Under the pieces are notes generated by a model. It was not told the DNA's origin. It searched no databases and saw only the letters and a list, made by a program, of their open reading frames with translations. The translations under genes and the position numbers were made by a program. A DNA stretch of 64,000 nt, taken from Williamsia limnetica. Its GTDB lineage: Bacteria; Actinomycetota; Actinomycetes; Mycobacteriales; Mycobacteriaceae. Shown here piece by piece: positions 1-7,639 of the stretch. The stretch lies in assembly GCF_003217475.1 (NCBI RefSeq), contig NZ_QJSP01000006.1:235878-299877 (forward strand), in the 5' to 3' direction. The stretch's first letter is position 1. Each line of letters opens with the position of its first letter.

Positions 1-392
1 CGAAGCTGGCAAATCTGCTGTTCGGTTACGAACTCGCGGCCAGGCTCAGGGCGTCCGGGTCATCAATCAAATCGATTGTGGCGCATCCGGGTTACGCGGC
101 GACCGAGCTGCAGTCACATACCGAGTCGATCTGGGACCGGTTCATGGGCATCGGAGGTTTGGTGGCTCAGTCCGCCGCTGATGGTGCGTTGCCGGAACTG
201 TACGCCGCCACGTCACCGCAGGCCCGCTCCGGCGCGTACTACGGGCCAACGAAAATGGGCGGCATGCGTGGTGCACCGGGGCCGGCGAAATCGAACAAGC
301 GCTCCCGCGACGAACTCGTCGCCGCCGGCCTGTGGGATCTGTCCGAGTCGCTGACCGGGGTGAACTACGCCTTCGAAGGTGACGCCGCCTGA
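1..392 (+). CDS. Short-chain dehydrogenase/reductase, C-terminal part
   Basis: Partial gene cut by the left edge; the visible frame starts at position 3 and ends in TGA at 392. The first residues read KLANLLFGYEL, which matches the segment starting with the catalytic lysine of the YxxxK motif in SDR enzymes of the retinol dehydrogenase/protochlorophyllide reductase-like group. A 'VAHPGYAATEL' segment follows, the usual place where SDR proteins have PG and T/S contacts to the nicotinamide. The Rossmann half and the catalytic Tyr lie outside the window. Expected role is an NAD(P)-dependent oxidoreductase; the substrate cannot be told. It converges on the AlkB-type gene with a 29 bp gap. Confidence 0.85.
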   Translation, partial: KLANLLFGYELAARLRASGSSIKSIVAHPGYAATELQSHTESIWDRFMGIGGLVAQSAADGALPELYAATSPQARSGAYYGPTKMGGMRGAPGPAKSNKRSRDELVAAGLWDLSESLTGVNYAFEGDAA

Positions 393-421
393 CCGGTGTC
401 GCCTATTGGCTGGTGACGCTT

Positions 422-1087
422 TCAGCGCACCCCGTGCGGGCGGAACTGCACACTGATCCGTGGCCCGACGCCGGTGGTCTTCGGGACGGCGTGCTGCCAG
501 GTGCGCTGACAGCTACCACCCATCACCAGCAGGTCGCCGTGGCCGACGGTGAACTTGAGCGATCGGCCACCGCCCGTGGGCCGCAACAGCAGTGGACGCG
601 GAGATCCGAGGGAGAGGATCGCAACCATCGTGTCCTCGGTCTTGCCCCGGCCGATGGTGTCACCGTGCCAGGCGACGCTGTCATTGCCGTTGCGATACAG
701 GCAGAGACCGGCTGAACTGAACCCCTCGGGCAACTCGTCGCGATAGAAGTCGGTGAGGGCGCCGCGGCAGGTCTCCAGCAGCGGGTGCGGGAACGCGCCG
801 CGATCCTCGTAGTGACTGACCAGCCGCGGTACCGGCAGGACCCGGTCGTACATGACGCGCCGCTCCTCGCGCCACGCGGCGCCCGACTCCAAACGGTCGA
901 ACAGTTCATCGGCGCCGGTGACCCAGCCCGGCCGCAGGTCGACCCAGGCGCCGTCGGTGAGCGTCCGCCTCGAGACGGAGCCGACCAGCGGGAGTAACCC
1001 GGAGCCGTCGCCGCAGGCCGTCGCGTTCCGCGTCTGATCGTCTGCTGTGTCCTCCTCGAACAGCGAGGCCTGGCGACCGGGGTGCAT
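422..1087 (-). CDS. AlkB-type 2-oxoglutarate/Fe(II) dioxygenase (alkylated DNA repair)
   Basis: A 221-residue protein with the AlkB iron site: H141-x-D143 in WHGD, the distal H199 in TWQHAVP, and the 2-oxoglutarate-binding arginines R210 and R216 in PRISVQFR. Enzymes of this family remove alkyl groups from damaged bases by oxidative demethylation in the cytoplasm; DNA is the likely substrate, although RNA or protein cannot be excluded. The family is usually about 200-220 aa, so this is full length. There is no ribosome binding site; a TATCCT hexamer lies 7 nt before the ATG, suggesting a leaderless mRNA. It diverges from the CorC pair. Confidence 0.9.
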   Translation of the reverse strand: MHPGRQASLFEEDTADDQTRNATACGDGSGLLPLVGSVSRRTLTDGAWVDLRPGWVTGADELFDRLESGAAWREERRVMYDRVLPVPRLVSHYEDRGAFPHPLLETCRGALTDFYRDELPEGFSSAGLCLYRNGNDSVAWHGDTIGRGKTEDTMVAILSLGSPRPLLLRPTGGGRSLKFTVGHGDLLVMGGSCQRTWQHAVPKTTGVGPRISVQFRPHGVR

Positions 1088-1094
1088 GGTGACC

Positions 1095-1132
1095 AGGATA
1101 GCGGTTGTCGAACATACATGCGAACAGTTCGC
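1095..1132 (-). promoter_or_regulatory. Probable leaderless alkB promoter with LexA-like palindromes
   Basis: Reading the minus strand, TATCCT (1095-1100) is 7 nt from the ATG and looks like a -10 box. Just upstream are TCGAAC-ATAC-ATGCGA on the plus strand (1108-1123), which fits the actinobacterial SOS box TCGAAC-n4-GTTCGA at 10 of 12 positions, and an overlapping perfect palindrome GCGAAC-A-GTTCGC (1120-1132) with the wrong spacer for LexA. The DNA-repair role of the gene makes damage control plausible, but this is inference. Confidence 0.4.
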
Positions 1133-1334
1133 CGATGAAGACTGTCGGCGGCTTCACCGGTGTGACGGTCCGGCACTGACCCCGGTGGTGACGCAATTGC
1201 AAAAAATCCTTTACCCTTGGCGAGTACATTTTCCGATCAGTCGTCTCCACAACAGAAAGAGCCATGGTCAGCGCACCGTGCAGTAGCACACCGCCCGCAT
1301 CCCTCACCAGCACCGAAGCGGGGTCGAGCCCGCG

Positions 1335-2696
1335 TTGACGGTCCTGACCATCGCGTTCGGAATTCTTGTAGTACTTCTCATCACGGCACTCACGGGCTAC
1401 TTCGTGGCCCAGGAGTTCGCGTACATGTCCGTCGATCGATCTCGGCTCAAAGCCAGGGCAGAGGCGGGGGATTCCGGGGCAGCGCGAGCTCTGACGGTCA
1501 CTCGCCGCACCTCGTTCATGCTCTCGGGAGCCCAGCTCGGCATCACCGTGACCGGCTTGCTGGTCGGCTATGTCGCCGAGCCGCTCATCGGTCGAGGCCT
1601 CGGGGAGCTGCTCGGTGGGGTCGGGGTCCCGACCGCGGTGGGGATCGCGGTCGGCGCCATCCTGGCCGTACTGTTCTCGACCTTCGTGCAGATGCTCTTC
1701 GGCGAGTTGTTCCCGAAGAACCTGGCCATCGCCCGCCCGGAACCGGTTGCCCGGTGGCTCGCCTTGTCGACCACCATCTACCTGCGGTTGTTCGGTTGGC
1801 TGATCTGGTTGTTCGACCAATCGTCGAACCTGCTGCTGAAAGCGTTGCGCATCGAACCGGTGCACGACGTCGAGCATTCGGCAACCGCCCGCGACCTCGA
1901 GCACATCGTGGCGCAGTCTCGCGACGCCGGAGAACTGCCTGCTGAGCTGTCGACCCTGCTGGACCGGATTCTCGACTTCCCGACGAGGACCGCCGAGCAC
2001 GCCATGATCCCGCGCTCCCGTGTCGACACCGTTCATGGCGACACCCTGGCCTCAGAGGTGCTGGCGAAGATGGGTGCAGGTCACACGCGGTACCCCGTGA
2101 TCGGTGAAGGCGCCGACGAGTTGTGCGGTGTCATCCATCTACACGACCTGTTGGGCGACTCGGTCGACGGTACGGCGCTGGGCCGGATGCGGCCCGCGGT
2201 CGTGGTACCAACGACATTGCCGCTGCCGCAGGTGCTGGCGCAGCTGTCGGCGGCGTCCGAGGAGATGGCGCTCGTGGTGGACGAGTACGGCGGTTTCGCC
2301 GGGGTGATCACCACCGAGGACATGGCCGAAGAACTCGTCGGCGAGATCGTCGACGAACACGATCCCGAGGGTGTGCCCGAGGTGCAGGGTTCGCCCGAGT
2401 CGGGGTGGCTGATGCCCGGCGACATGCACATCGACGAAGTGCAGCGAGTTCTCGGATTCGACCTGCCCGAAGGCGATTACGAGACGCTGGCCGGTGCGGT
2501 GGTGGCCCGGTTCGAGGGTCTGCCCGCAATCGGTGAGGTCGTTCGGATCCCGCTGCCGACCGACCCGTCGGATCTGCTCGACGAGGACGGCGCCCCGCAG
2601 CGCACCCTGGTCGCGCAGGTGCGGGAGATCGACAAGCACGTACCCGCAGCGTTGTTCGTGACGCTGGCCATCGATGAAGGATCTGACGTTGAGTAA
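1335..2696 (+). CDS. CNNM/CorC family membrane protein with CBS and CorC_HlyC domains
   Basis: A 453-residue protein. The N-terminal ~190 residues form a DUF21 (CNNM) transmembrane domain (hydrophobic helix at 1-28, then 'GAQLGITVTGLLVGY' and 'GELFPKNLAIARPE'). Two CBS motifs follow at about 200-330 (ending near 'DEYGGFAGVITTEDMAEELVGEI') and a CorC_HlyC domain fills about 350-430. The family is tied to Mg/Co efflux or metal tolerance; the older name hemolysin C is misleading. The start is TTG at 1335, chosen because the hydrophobic segment begins there. Its end overlaps the next gene by 23 nt, so the two are translationally coupled and may form a heteromer. Confidence 0.9.
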   Translation: MTVLTIAFGILVVLLITALTGYFVAQEFAYMSVDRSRLKARAEAGDSGAARALTVTRRTSFMLSGAQLGITVTGLLVGYVAEPLIGRGLGELLGGVGVPTAVGIAVGAILAVLFSTFVQMLFGELFPKNLAIARPEPVARWLALSTTIYLRLFGWLIWLFDQSSNLLLKALRIEPVHDVEHSATARDLEHIVAQSRDAGELPAELSTLLDRILDFPTRTAEHAMIPRSRVDTVHGDTLASEVLAKMGAGHTRYPVIGEGADELCGVIHLHDLLGDSVDGTALGRMRPAVVVPTTLPLPQVLAQLSAASEEMALVVDEYGGFAGVITTEDMAEELVGEIVDEHDPEGVPEVQGSPESGWLMPGDMHIDEVQRVLGFDLPEGDYETLAGAVVARFEGLPAIGEVVRIPLPTDPSDLLDEDGAPQRTLVAQVREIDKHVPAALFVTLAIDEGSDVE

Positions 2697-3702
2697 TCCG
2701 TGGATCGTTCTCGCCGTCACCGTCGGACTCATCGGTGCCAGTGCGTTTTTCGTCGCGGTCGAGTTCGCGCTGATCGCCGCGCGACGGCATCGCCTCGAAG
2801 ATGCCGCACCCGACAGCCGTTCGGCCCGTGCGGCGCTGCGTAGTTCCAGCGAGCTCTCGGTGTTGCTCGCGGGCTCGCAACTCGGCATCACCGTCTGCAC
2901 CCTTGCGCTCGGTGCGGTGACCAAACCGGCTGTGCACCACTGGCTCACGCCGCTGTTCGACGACTGGGGTGCGCCGCTCTGGCTGGCCGACGTCCTGGGG
3001 TTCGTGCTCGCCCTGATCATCGTCACGTTCTTGCACCTCGTGGTCGGTGAGATGGCGCCCAAATCCTGGGCGATCGCTCACCCGGAAAGGTCGGCGACGA
3101 TGCTCGCGATCCCGATGCGCGGGTTCATGTGGCTGACCCGCCCACTGCTCGACCTGCTGAACCGGATGGCCAACGCGCTGTTGCGGACGGTCGGCGTGAC
3201 GCCGGTGGATCAGGTTGACACGGGCCAGGATTCGGCGGCCCTGAAACATCTCGTCGAACACTCGGCGACGGTCGGGACACTCGACGAGCGGTATCACGGT
3301 CAGCTGGCGGTCGCTCTGGAGCTCGAGCATCTGACCGTCGGAGAACTCGTCCCCGCCGCCGGTGCCCCGAGCACGGTCGATGCCGGAGCGAGCGCCTCAG
3401 ACGTGCGCGCCGCCGGCCGCCGCAGTGGACACCTGCGGCTACTGGTCAGCGGAGCAGGCGGCATCGTAGGTGTGGTGCACGTCCGTGACAGTGTCGACGC
3501 CCCTGCACAGGCGACGGCGTCGGACCTGATGCGTCCGGTGCTGACGTTGACCGCGGCGACTCCCGTGTACGAGGCCCTCGGCACGATGCGGGAGAGCCGC
3601 AATCACCTCGCTGTCGTGGTCGACGACACAGGATTTCGTGGGGTGCTGACGCTCAACGATGTACTGACCAAGCTGATGCCCACCACCGCAGTTTCCGCAT
3701 AG
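2674..3702 (+). CDS. CNNM/CorC family membrane protein, short form without CorC_HlyC domain
   Basis: A 342-residue paralogue of the preceding gene. The DUF21 membrane domain is at about 1-190 with the same landmarks (GSQLGITVCTLALG, GEMAPKSWAIAHPE), followed by a degenerate CBS pair to the end. The C-terminal CorC_HlyC domain present in the partner is absent. Paired long and short CNNM genes in this order are common in mycobacteria (Rv1842c/Rv1841c type). The ATG at 2674 lies inside the upstream gene; a TTG a few codons later is an alternative start. A metal transport or regulatory role with its partner is inferred. Confidence 0.88.
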   Translation: MKDLTLSNPWIVLAVTVGLIGASAFFVAVEFALIAARRHRLEDAAPDSRSARAALRSSSELSVLLAGSQLGITVCTLALGAVTKPAVHHWLTPLFDDWGAPLWLADVLGFVLALIIVTFLHLVVGEMAPKSWAIAHPERSATMLAIPMRGFMWLTRPLLDLLNRMANALLRTVGVTPVDQVDTGQDSAALKHLVEHSATVGTLDERYHGQLAVALELEHLTVGELVPAAGAPSTVDAGASASDVRAAGRRSGHLRLLVSGAGGIVGVVHVRDSVDAPAQATASDLMRPVLTLTAATPVYEALGTMRESRNHLAVVVDDTGFRGVLTLNDVLTKLMPTTAVSA

Positions 3703-3719
3703 ACCCCACCCCGGTCGCG

Positions 3720-4895
3720 TCAGGCGAGCGCTCGCAACCTGTCTGCGGCTTGCGCGATCACATCGTCCTGCTTGGCGAAGGCGAAACGAACCAGATGGTT
3801 CCAGGGTTGCCGGTGATCGACGAAGGCGCTCACCGGCACCGCGGCCACCCCGATGCGGCCGGGAAGATCGCGGCACAGCGCGGCGCCGTCGTGGTAGCCG
3901 AGCGGCCGGGGGTCAGCGCAGACGAAGTAGGTGCCCTCGCTGCGATGGACCCCGAATCCCACATCGGCCAGTGCCGCGGAGATCAGGTCGCGTTTGCGTT
4001 GCAGTGCCGCAGCCGATCCCGCAACCCAGTCCATCTCCGAGTTCAGGGCCACCGCGACCGCCGGCTGAAACGGGCCGCTGCCCACGTAGCTCATGAACTG
4101 CTTCGCAGCCCGCGCCGCGGCGACGAGTTCGGCAGGCCCGCTGATCCAGCCCACTTTCCAGCCGGTGACGTTGAAGGTCTTCCCGGCCGACGAAACCCGC
4201 AACGTGCGTTCTCTCATGCCGGGCAGGGCCGCCAGCGGCGTGTGCGTGCGACCGTCGAACAGCAGATGCTCGTAGACCTCATCGGTCAACGCGACCACGT
4301 CGTTGTCGATACACACCGCGGCGATGGCTGCGAGGTCGTCGGCGGAAAGGACGGTTCCCGTCGGATTGTGCGGACTGTTGATCACCACCAGCGCGGTATC
4401 CGGGGTGACGGCGGCTGCCAGCGCGTCGCGGTCGAGGGCGAAGCCGTCGCCGTCTGCGACCAGCGGCACGGTCACCCGGGTGGCCCCTGCCATCGCGGTC
4501 GCGGCGGCGTAGGCGTCGTAATAGGGCTCGATCATGACGACCTCGGAACCCGGTTCCACAAGGCCGACGATGGCGCCCGCGATCGCCTCCGTCGCGCCGA
4601 CGGTGATCAGCACCTCGGTCTCCGGGTCATACTGCAGCCCATAGTGATCGAGTTGATGTGCGGCCACGGCAGCCCGCAGCGCGGGGATCCCGGGGCCGGG
4701 TGGGTACTGATTCTGCCCGGTGCCGATCGCGTTCTGCGCGGCGGCGAGCATGGCGGCGGGGCCGTCCGTGTCGGGGAAACCCTGGCCGAGATTGATCGCG
4801 TCATGCGTGGCCGCCAGCTGCGACATCTCGGCGAAGATGGTCGATGAAAACGGTTGGAGCCGTGCGACGGTCCGCATGGCACGCTCAGCACTCAT
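3720..4895 (-). CDS. dapC: PLP-dependent aminotransferase class I, DapC-type
   Basis: A 391-residue fold-type I aminotransferase. Visible landmarks are the N-terminal substrate loop LGQGFPDTDGP (36-46), N177 in SPHNPTG, D205 in LTDEVYEH contacting the pyridine nitrogen, and the Schiff-base K239 in SSAGKTFN. It best fits the N-succinyldiaminopimelate aminotransferase group that includes M. tuberculosis DapC (Rv0858c), which makes the amino donor step of lysine and meso-DAP synthesis for peptidoglycan; the kynurenine/methionine aminotransferase branch is the main alternative. A TAAGCT hexamer sits 6 nt before the ATG with no Shine-Dalgarno, so the mRNA is probably leaderless. Confidence 0.87.
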   Translation of the reverse strand: MSAERAMRTVARLQPFSSTIFAEMSQLAATHDAINLGQGFPDTDGPAAMLAAAQNAIGTGQNQYPPGPGIPALRAAVAAHQLDHYGLQYDPETEVLITVGATEAIAGAIVGLVEPGSEVVMIEPYYDAYAAATAMAGATRVTVPLVADGDGFALDRDALAAAVTPDTALVVINSPHNPTGTVLSADDLAAIAAVCIDNDVVALTDEVYEHLLFDGRTHTPLAALPGMRERTLRVSSAGKTFNVTGWKVGWISGPAELVAAARAAKQFMSYVGSGPFQPAVAVALNSEMDWVAGSAAALQRKRDLISAALADVGFGVHRSEGTYFVCADPRPLGYHDGAALCRDLPGRIGVAAVPVSAFVDHRQPWNHLVRFAFAKQDDVIAQAADRLRALA

Positions 4896-5038
4896 CCAGC
4901 CAGCTTACCCATTTGCGAAAGCGTTCCACTGGTCAAGCTCAGCAGAATATGTGGGGCGACGCGGCGGAATCGACCGGCGTGAGAGCGGTGCGGACAGTAC
5001 GCTCACACCGCAGGCATCCACGTCACCGGAGGTATCTC

Positions 5039-5860
5039 GTGTCCGATCAAGGCCCTTATCCCGGTGCGCCCGGGCCGTCCAATCAGCCCGGCGGCGGAAA
5101 CCCGTACAACTCGCCCGGTGGCGGAAATCCCTACAATCAGCCGCCCGGACCGCAGCGTCAACCCGGTTACCCTCCGCCCGGGGGCCAACCGAACTACCCA
5201 CCGAACCCGCAGCAGGGCGGGCAGCCCTACCCGGCCGGGCAGTACGGCCAGCCCTACGGTGGGCAGCCCCCGTACGGCGGCGGTCCACAGTACGCCGGCG
5301 GGATTCCCCAGTACGGCTCGAATTACGACGCCCCACCGCCCAAGAAGAAGACGATCTGGATCATCATCGGGTCGTTGGTGGCGCTGGTCGTCGCGGCCGT
5401 GGTGGCCCTCGTGGTGGTCGGGGTGGTGCTCACCGACGACATCAGCGATGTGAAGGCAGGTGACTGCGTGAGCGTCACCGGATCGAACTCCGATGCGGAC
5501 TTCGACAAGGTCGATTGTGGCGATACGGCTTCGCTCACCTTCTATGTCGCCGAGAAACTCGATTCCACCGACGCCTCCTGCGGGGGAGAGCAGTACTCGG
5601 AGCTGACCCAAACCGGCGACGACGCCACCAAACTGTGTCTCGTCCCGAACTTCGAGCAGGGCAAGTGCTATGAGATCCCGATCTCGTCGCTCACCGGTAT
5701 GAAAGAGGTCGCCTGCGGCGGAGGTGACATCAGTCAACTCAACCGGACGGTGAAGGTCACCGCTCGGGTGGACTCGGAGACCGTCCCGAACTGCGATGAC
5801 CCTGTCACCTTCGACAAGCCCAAACCGCTGGGATACTGCCTCGGCGATCCGTCCGAGTAG
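5039..5860 (+). CDS. Pro/Gly/Tyr-rich single-pass membrane protein with Cys-rich external domain
   Basis: A 273-residue protein of unknown function. Residues 1-100 are low-complexity Pro/Gly/Gln/Tyr/Asn with NPYN and GQPY-type repeats. A KKK stop-transfer-like cluster precedes one transmembrane helix at about 105-128, and a 145-residue C-terminal domain with eight cysteines follows, probably four disulfides outside the membrane. The layout resembles LppU-like or 'septum formation' family proteins of actinobacteria. The GTG at 5039 is chosen because GGAGG lies 6 nt upstream; a longer reading frame to 4844 has no such signal and overlaps dapC. It converges on the helicase gene with a 14 bp gap. 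Confidence 0.75.
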   Translation: MSDQGPYPGAPGPSNQPGGGNPYNSPGGGNPYNQPPGPQRQPGYPPPGGQPNYPPNPQQGGQPYPAGQYGQPYGGQPPYGGGPQYAGGIPQYGSNYDAPPPKKKTIWIIIGSLVALVVAAVVALVVVGVVLTDDISDVKAGDCVSVTGSNSDADFDKVDCGDTASLTFYVAEKLDSTDASCGGEQYSELTQTGDDATKLCLVPNFEQGKCYEIPISSLTGMKEVACGGGDISQLNRTVKVTARVDSETVPNCDDPVTFDKPKPLGYCLGDPSE

Positions 5861-5874
5861 CACCCGCCCGGGCG

Positions 5875-7527
5875 TCAGCCCACAGTCGGCCCGAGCAGGT
5901 CGTCGGCGTCGGTGATCCGGTACGCGTAGCCCTGCTCGGCGAGAAAACGTTGCCGGTGGGCGGCGTAGTCGGCGTCGACGGTGTCGCGCGAGACCACCGA
6001 GTAGAAGTGGGCTTGTCCACCATCGGCTTTCGGGCGGAGCAGGCGGCCCAGCCGCTGCGCCTCTTCCTGTCGTGAACCGAACGTGCCCGACACCTGGACG
6101 GCGACCGACGCCTCGGGGAGATCGATGGAGAAGTTGGCGACCTTCGAGACCACCAGCGTCTGGATCTCCCCGGTGCGGAACTGCGCGAAGAGCACCTCGC
6201 GCTCCTTGTTCTTCGTGGACCCCTTGATGACCGGCGCATCGAGGGCTTCACCCAACTCGTCGAGCTGGTCGAGGTAGGCCCCGATGATCAGGGTCTGAGA
6301 ATCCTTGTGGTTCTTCAGGATCGACTTCACCACGTTGATCTTTGTGTGTGCGGTGGAGCAGAGCTTGTATTTTTCCTCCGGCTCGGCGACGGCGTACTCG
6401 AGGCGTTCGTTGTCGGTGAGGGTCACCCGCACCTCGATGCACTCGGCCGGCGCGATCCAGCCCTGTGCCTCGATGTCTTTCCATGGTGCGTCGTAACGCT
6501 TCGGACCGATCAGACTGAACACGTCACCTTCACGGCCGTCCTCACGGACCAGCGTCGCGGTGAGACCCAGGCGGCGGCGGGACTGCAGATCAGCCGTCAT
6601 CCGGAACACCGGTGCAGGCAGCAGGTGGACCTCGTCGTAGATGATCAGACCCCAGTCGCGGGAGTCGAAGAGGTCGAGATTTCGGTACTCGCCCTTCGAC
6701 TTACGGGTCATCACCTGGTAGGTCGCGATGGTGACCGGCCGGATCTCCTTGCGCTCGCCGGAGTACTCCCCGATCTCCTCTTCGGTGAGCGAGGTCCGCG
6801 CGATGAGCTCCCGCTTCCACTGCCGCCCGGCGACGGTGTTGGTGACCAGGATCAAGGTGGTGGCCTGCGCGGTGGCCATCGCGGCGGCACCGACCATCGT
6901 CTTGCCCGCACCGCACGGCAGGACCACGACGCCCGAACCGCCGGCCCAGAACGACTCGGCGGCGAGTTGCTGGTAGTCGCGCAACTCCCAGCCGTTCTCG
7001 TCGAGGGCGATCGCGTGGGCTTCACCGTCGACGTAACCGGCGAGGTCTTCGGCGGGCCAGCCGACCTTCAACAGGATCTGTTTGAGACGGCCGCGCTCGG
7101 AGGCGTGCACGATGACGGTGTCGTCGTCGACCCTCGCCCCGAGCATCGGCGCGACCTTCTTGTTGCGCATGATCTCGACCAGGACGGCGCGGTCATTGCT
7201 GACCAGCGTCAGGCCGTGGACGGGGCTCTTCACCAACTGGAGCCGGCCGAACCGACCCATGGTGTCGACGACGTCCATCAGCAGGGGCTGCGGCACCGCG
7301 TAACGCGAGAAGCTGACGAGGGCATCGACCACCTGCTCGGCGTCGTGTCCGGCCGCCCGCGCGTTCCACAGGGCAAGCGGGGTCACCCGGTAGGTGTGCA
7401 CGTGCTCAGGCGCGCGTTCGAGCTCGGCGAAGGGTGCGATCGCCGCCCGCGCCCGCGCCGCCTGCGGGTGGTCGACCTCGAGTAGCAGGGTCTTGTCGGA
7501 TTGCACGATCAGTGGTCCATCGGTCAC
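5875..7527 (-). CDS. XPB/ERCC3-type DNA repair helicase (SF2)
   Basis: A 550-residue superfamily 2 helicase. The N-terminal XPB-specific domain covers about 1-175. Motif I (PCGAGKT) ends at residue 210, motif II is DEVH at 298-301, a thumb-like region follows TATLVRED, and motif VI includes GRLLRPK near 500. Bacterial XPB unwinds DNA 3' to 5' and is linked to nucleotide excision repair; the M. tuberculosis homologue is Rv0861c, about the same length. The start is GTG at 7527. A gene for a helicase-domain partner lies immediately upstream on the same strand, separated by a 65-bp palindrome, as in M. tuberculosis apart from that element. Confidence 0.93.
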   Translation of the reverse strand: MTDGPLIVQSDKTLLLEVDHPQAARARAAIAPFAELERAPEHVHTYRVTPLALWNARAAGHDAEQVVDALVSFSRYAVPQPLLMDVVDTMGRFGRLQLVKSPVHGLTLVSNDRAVLVEIMRNKKVAPMLGARVDDDTVIVHASERGRLKQILLKVGWPAEDLAGYVDGEAHAIALDENGWELRDYQQLAAESFWAGGSGVVVLPCGAGKTMVGAAAMATAQATTLILVTNTVAGRQWKRELIARTSLTEEEIGEYSGERKEIRPVTIATYQVMTRKSKGEYRNLDLFDSRDWGLIIYDEVHLLPAPVFRMTADLQSRRRLGLTATLVREDGREGDVFSLIGPKRYDAPWKDIEAQGWIAPAECIEVRVTLTDNERLEYAVAEPEEKYKLCSTAHTKINVVKSILKNHKDSQTLIIGAYLDQLDELGEALDAPVIKGSTKNKEREVLFAQFRTGEIQTLVVSKVANFSIDLPEASVAVQVSGTFGSRQEEAQRLGRLLRPKADGGQAHFYSVVSRDTVDADYAAHRQRFLAEQGYAYRITDADDLLGPTVG

Positions 7528-7570
7528 AAGGGTCCATTGTCCTGAAAGTGTCCGACATCCGCCACGACAG

Positions 7571-7635
7571 CCGATTCTGGTGGCTTTTGGTGACAGCGAC
7601 CTGGTGTTTTACTCGCCAGAAGCCACCAAGATCGG
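7571..7635. repeat. 65-bp palindromic element, copy 1
   Basis: Fills most of the 112 bp between the XPB helicase gene and its upstream partner. The outer 23 bases of each end pair at 19 positions: left arm starts CCGATTCTGGTGG, right arm ends CCACCAAGATCGG. Total length is exactly 65 bp, as in the five other copies listed here. In RNA it would form a long imperfect hairpin with a loop of about 19 nt; it has no U-tract. Termination or processing between the two cotranscribed genes is possible. Confidence 0.75.
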
Positions 7636-7639
7636 GATC

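Noticed and set aside
906-2036. Long minus-strand frame of 376 codons
   Set aside because: It is antisense to the alkB upstream region and the first CorC gene; the product is Arg/Gly/Gln-rich without domains, a typical high-GC shadow frame.
3750-4847. 365-codon plus-strand frame opposite dapC
   Set aside because: Fully antisense to dapC, which has all catalytic residues of its family; codon pattern is that of a shadow frame.
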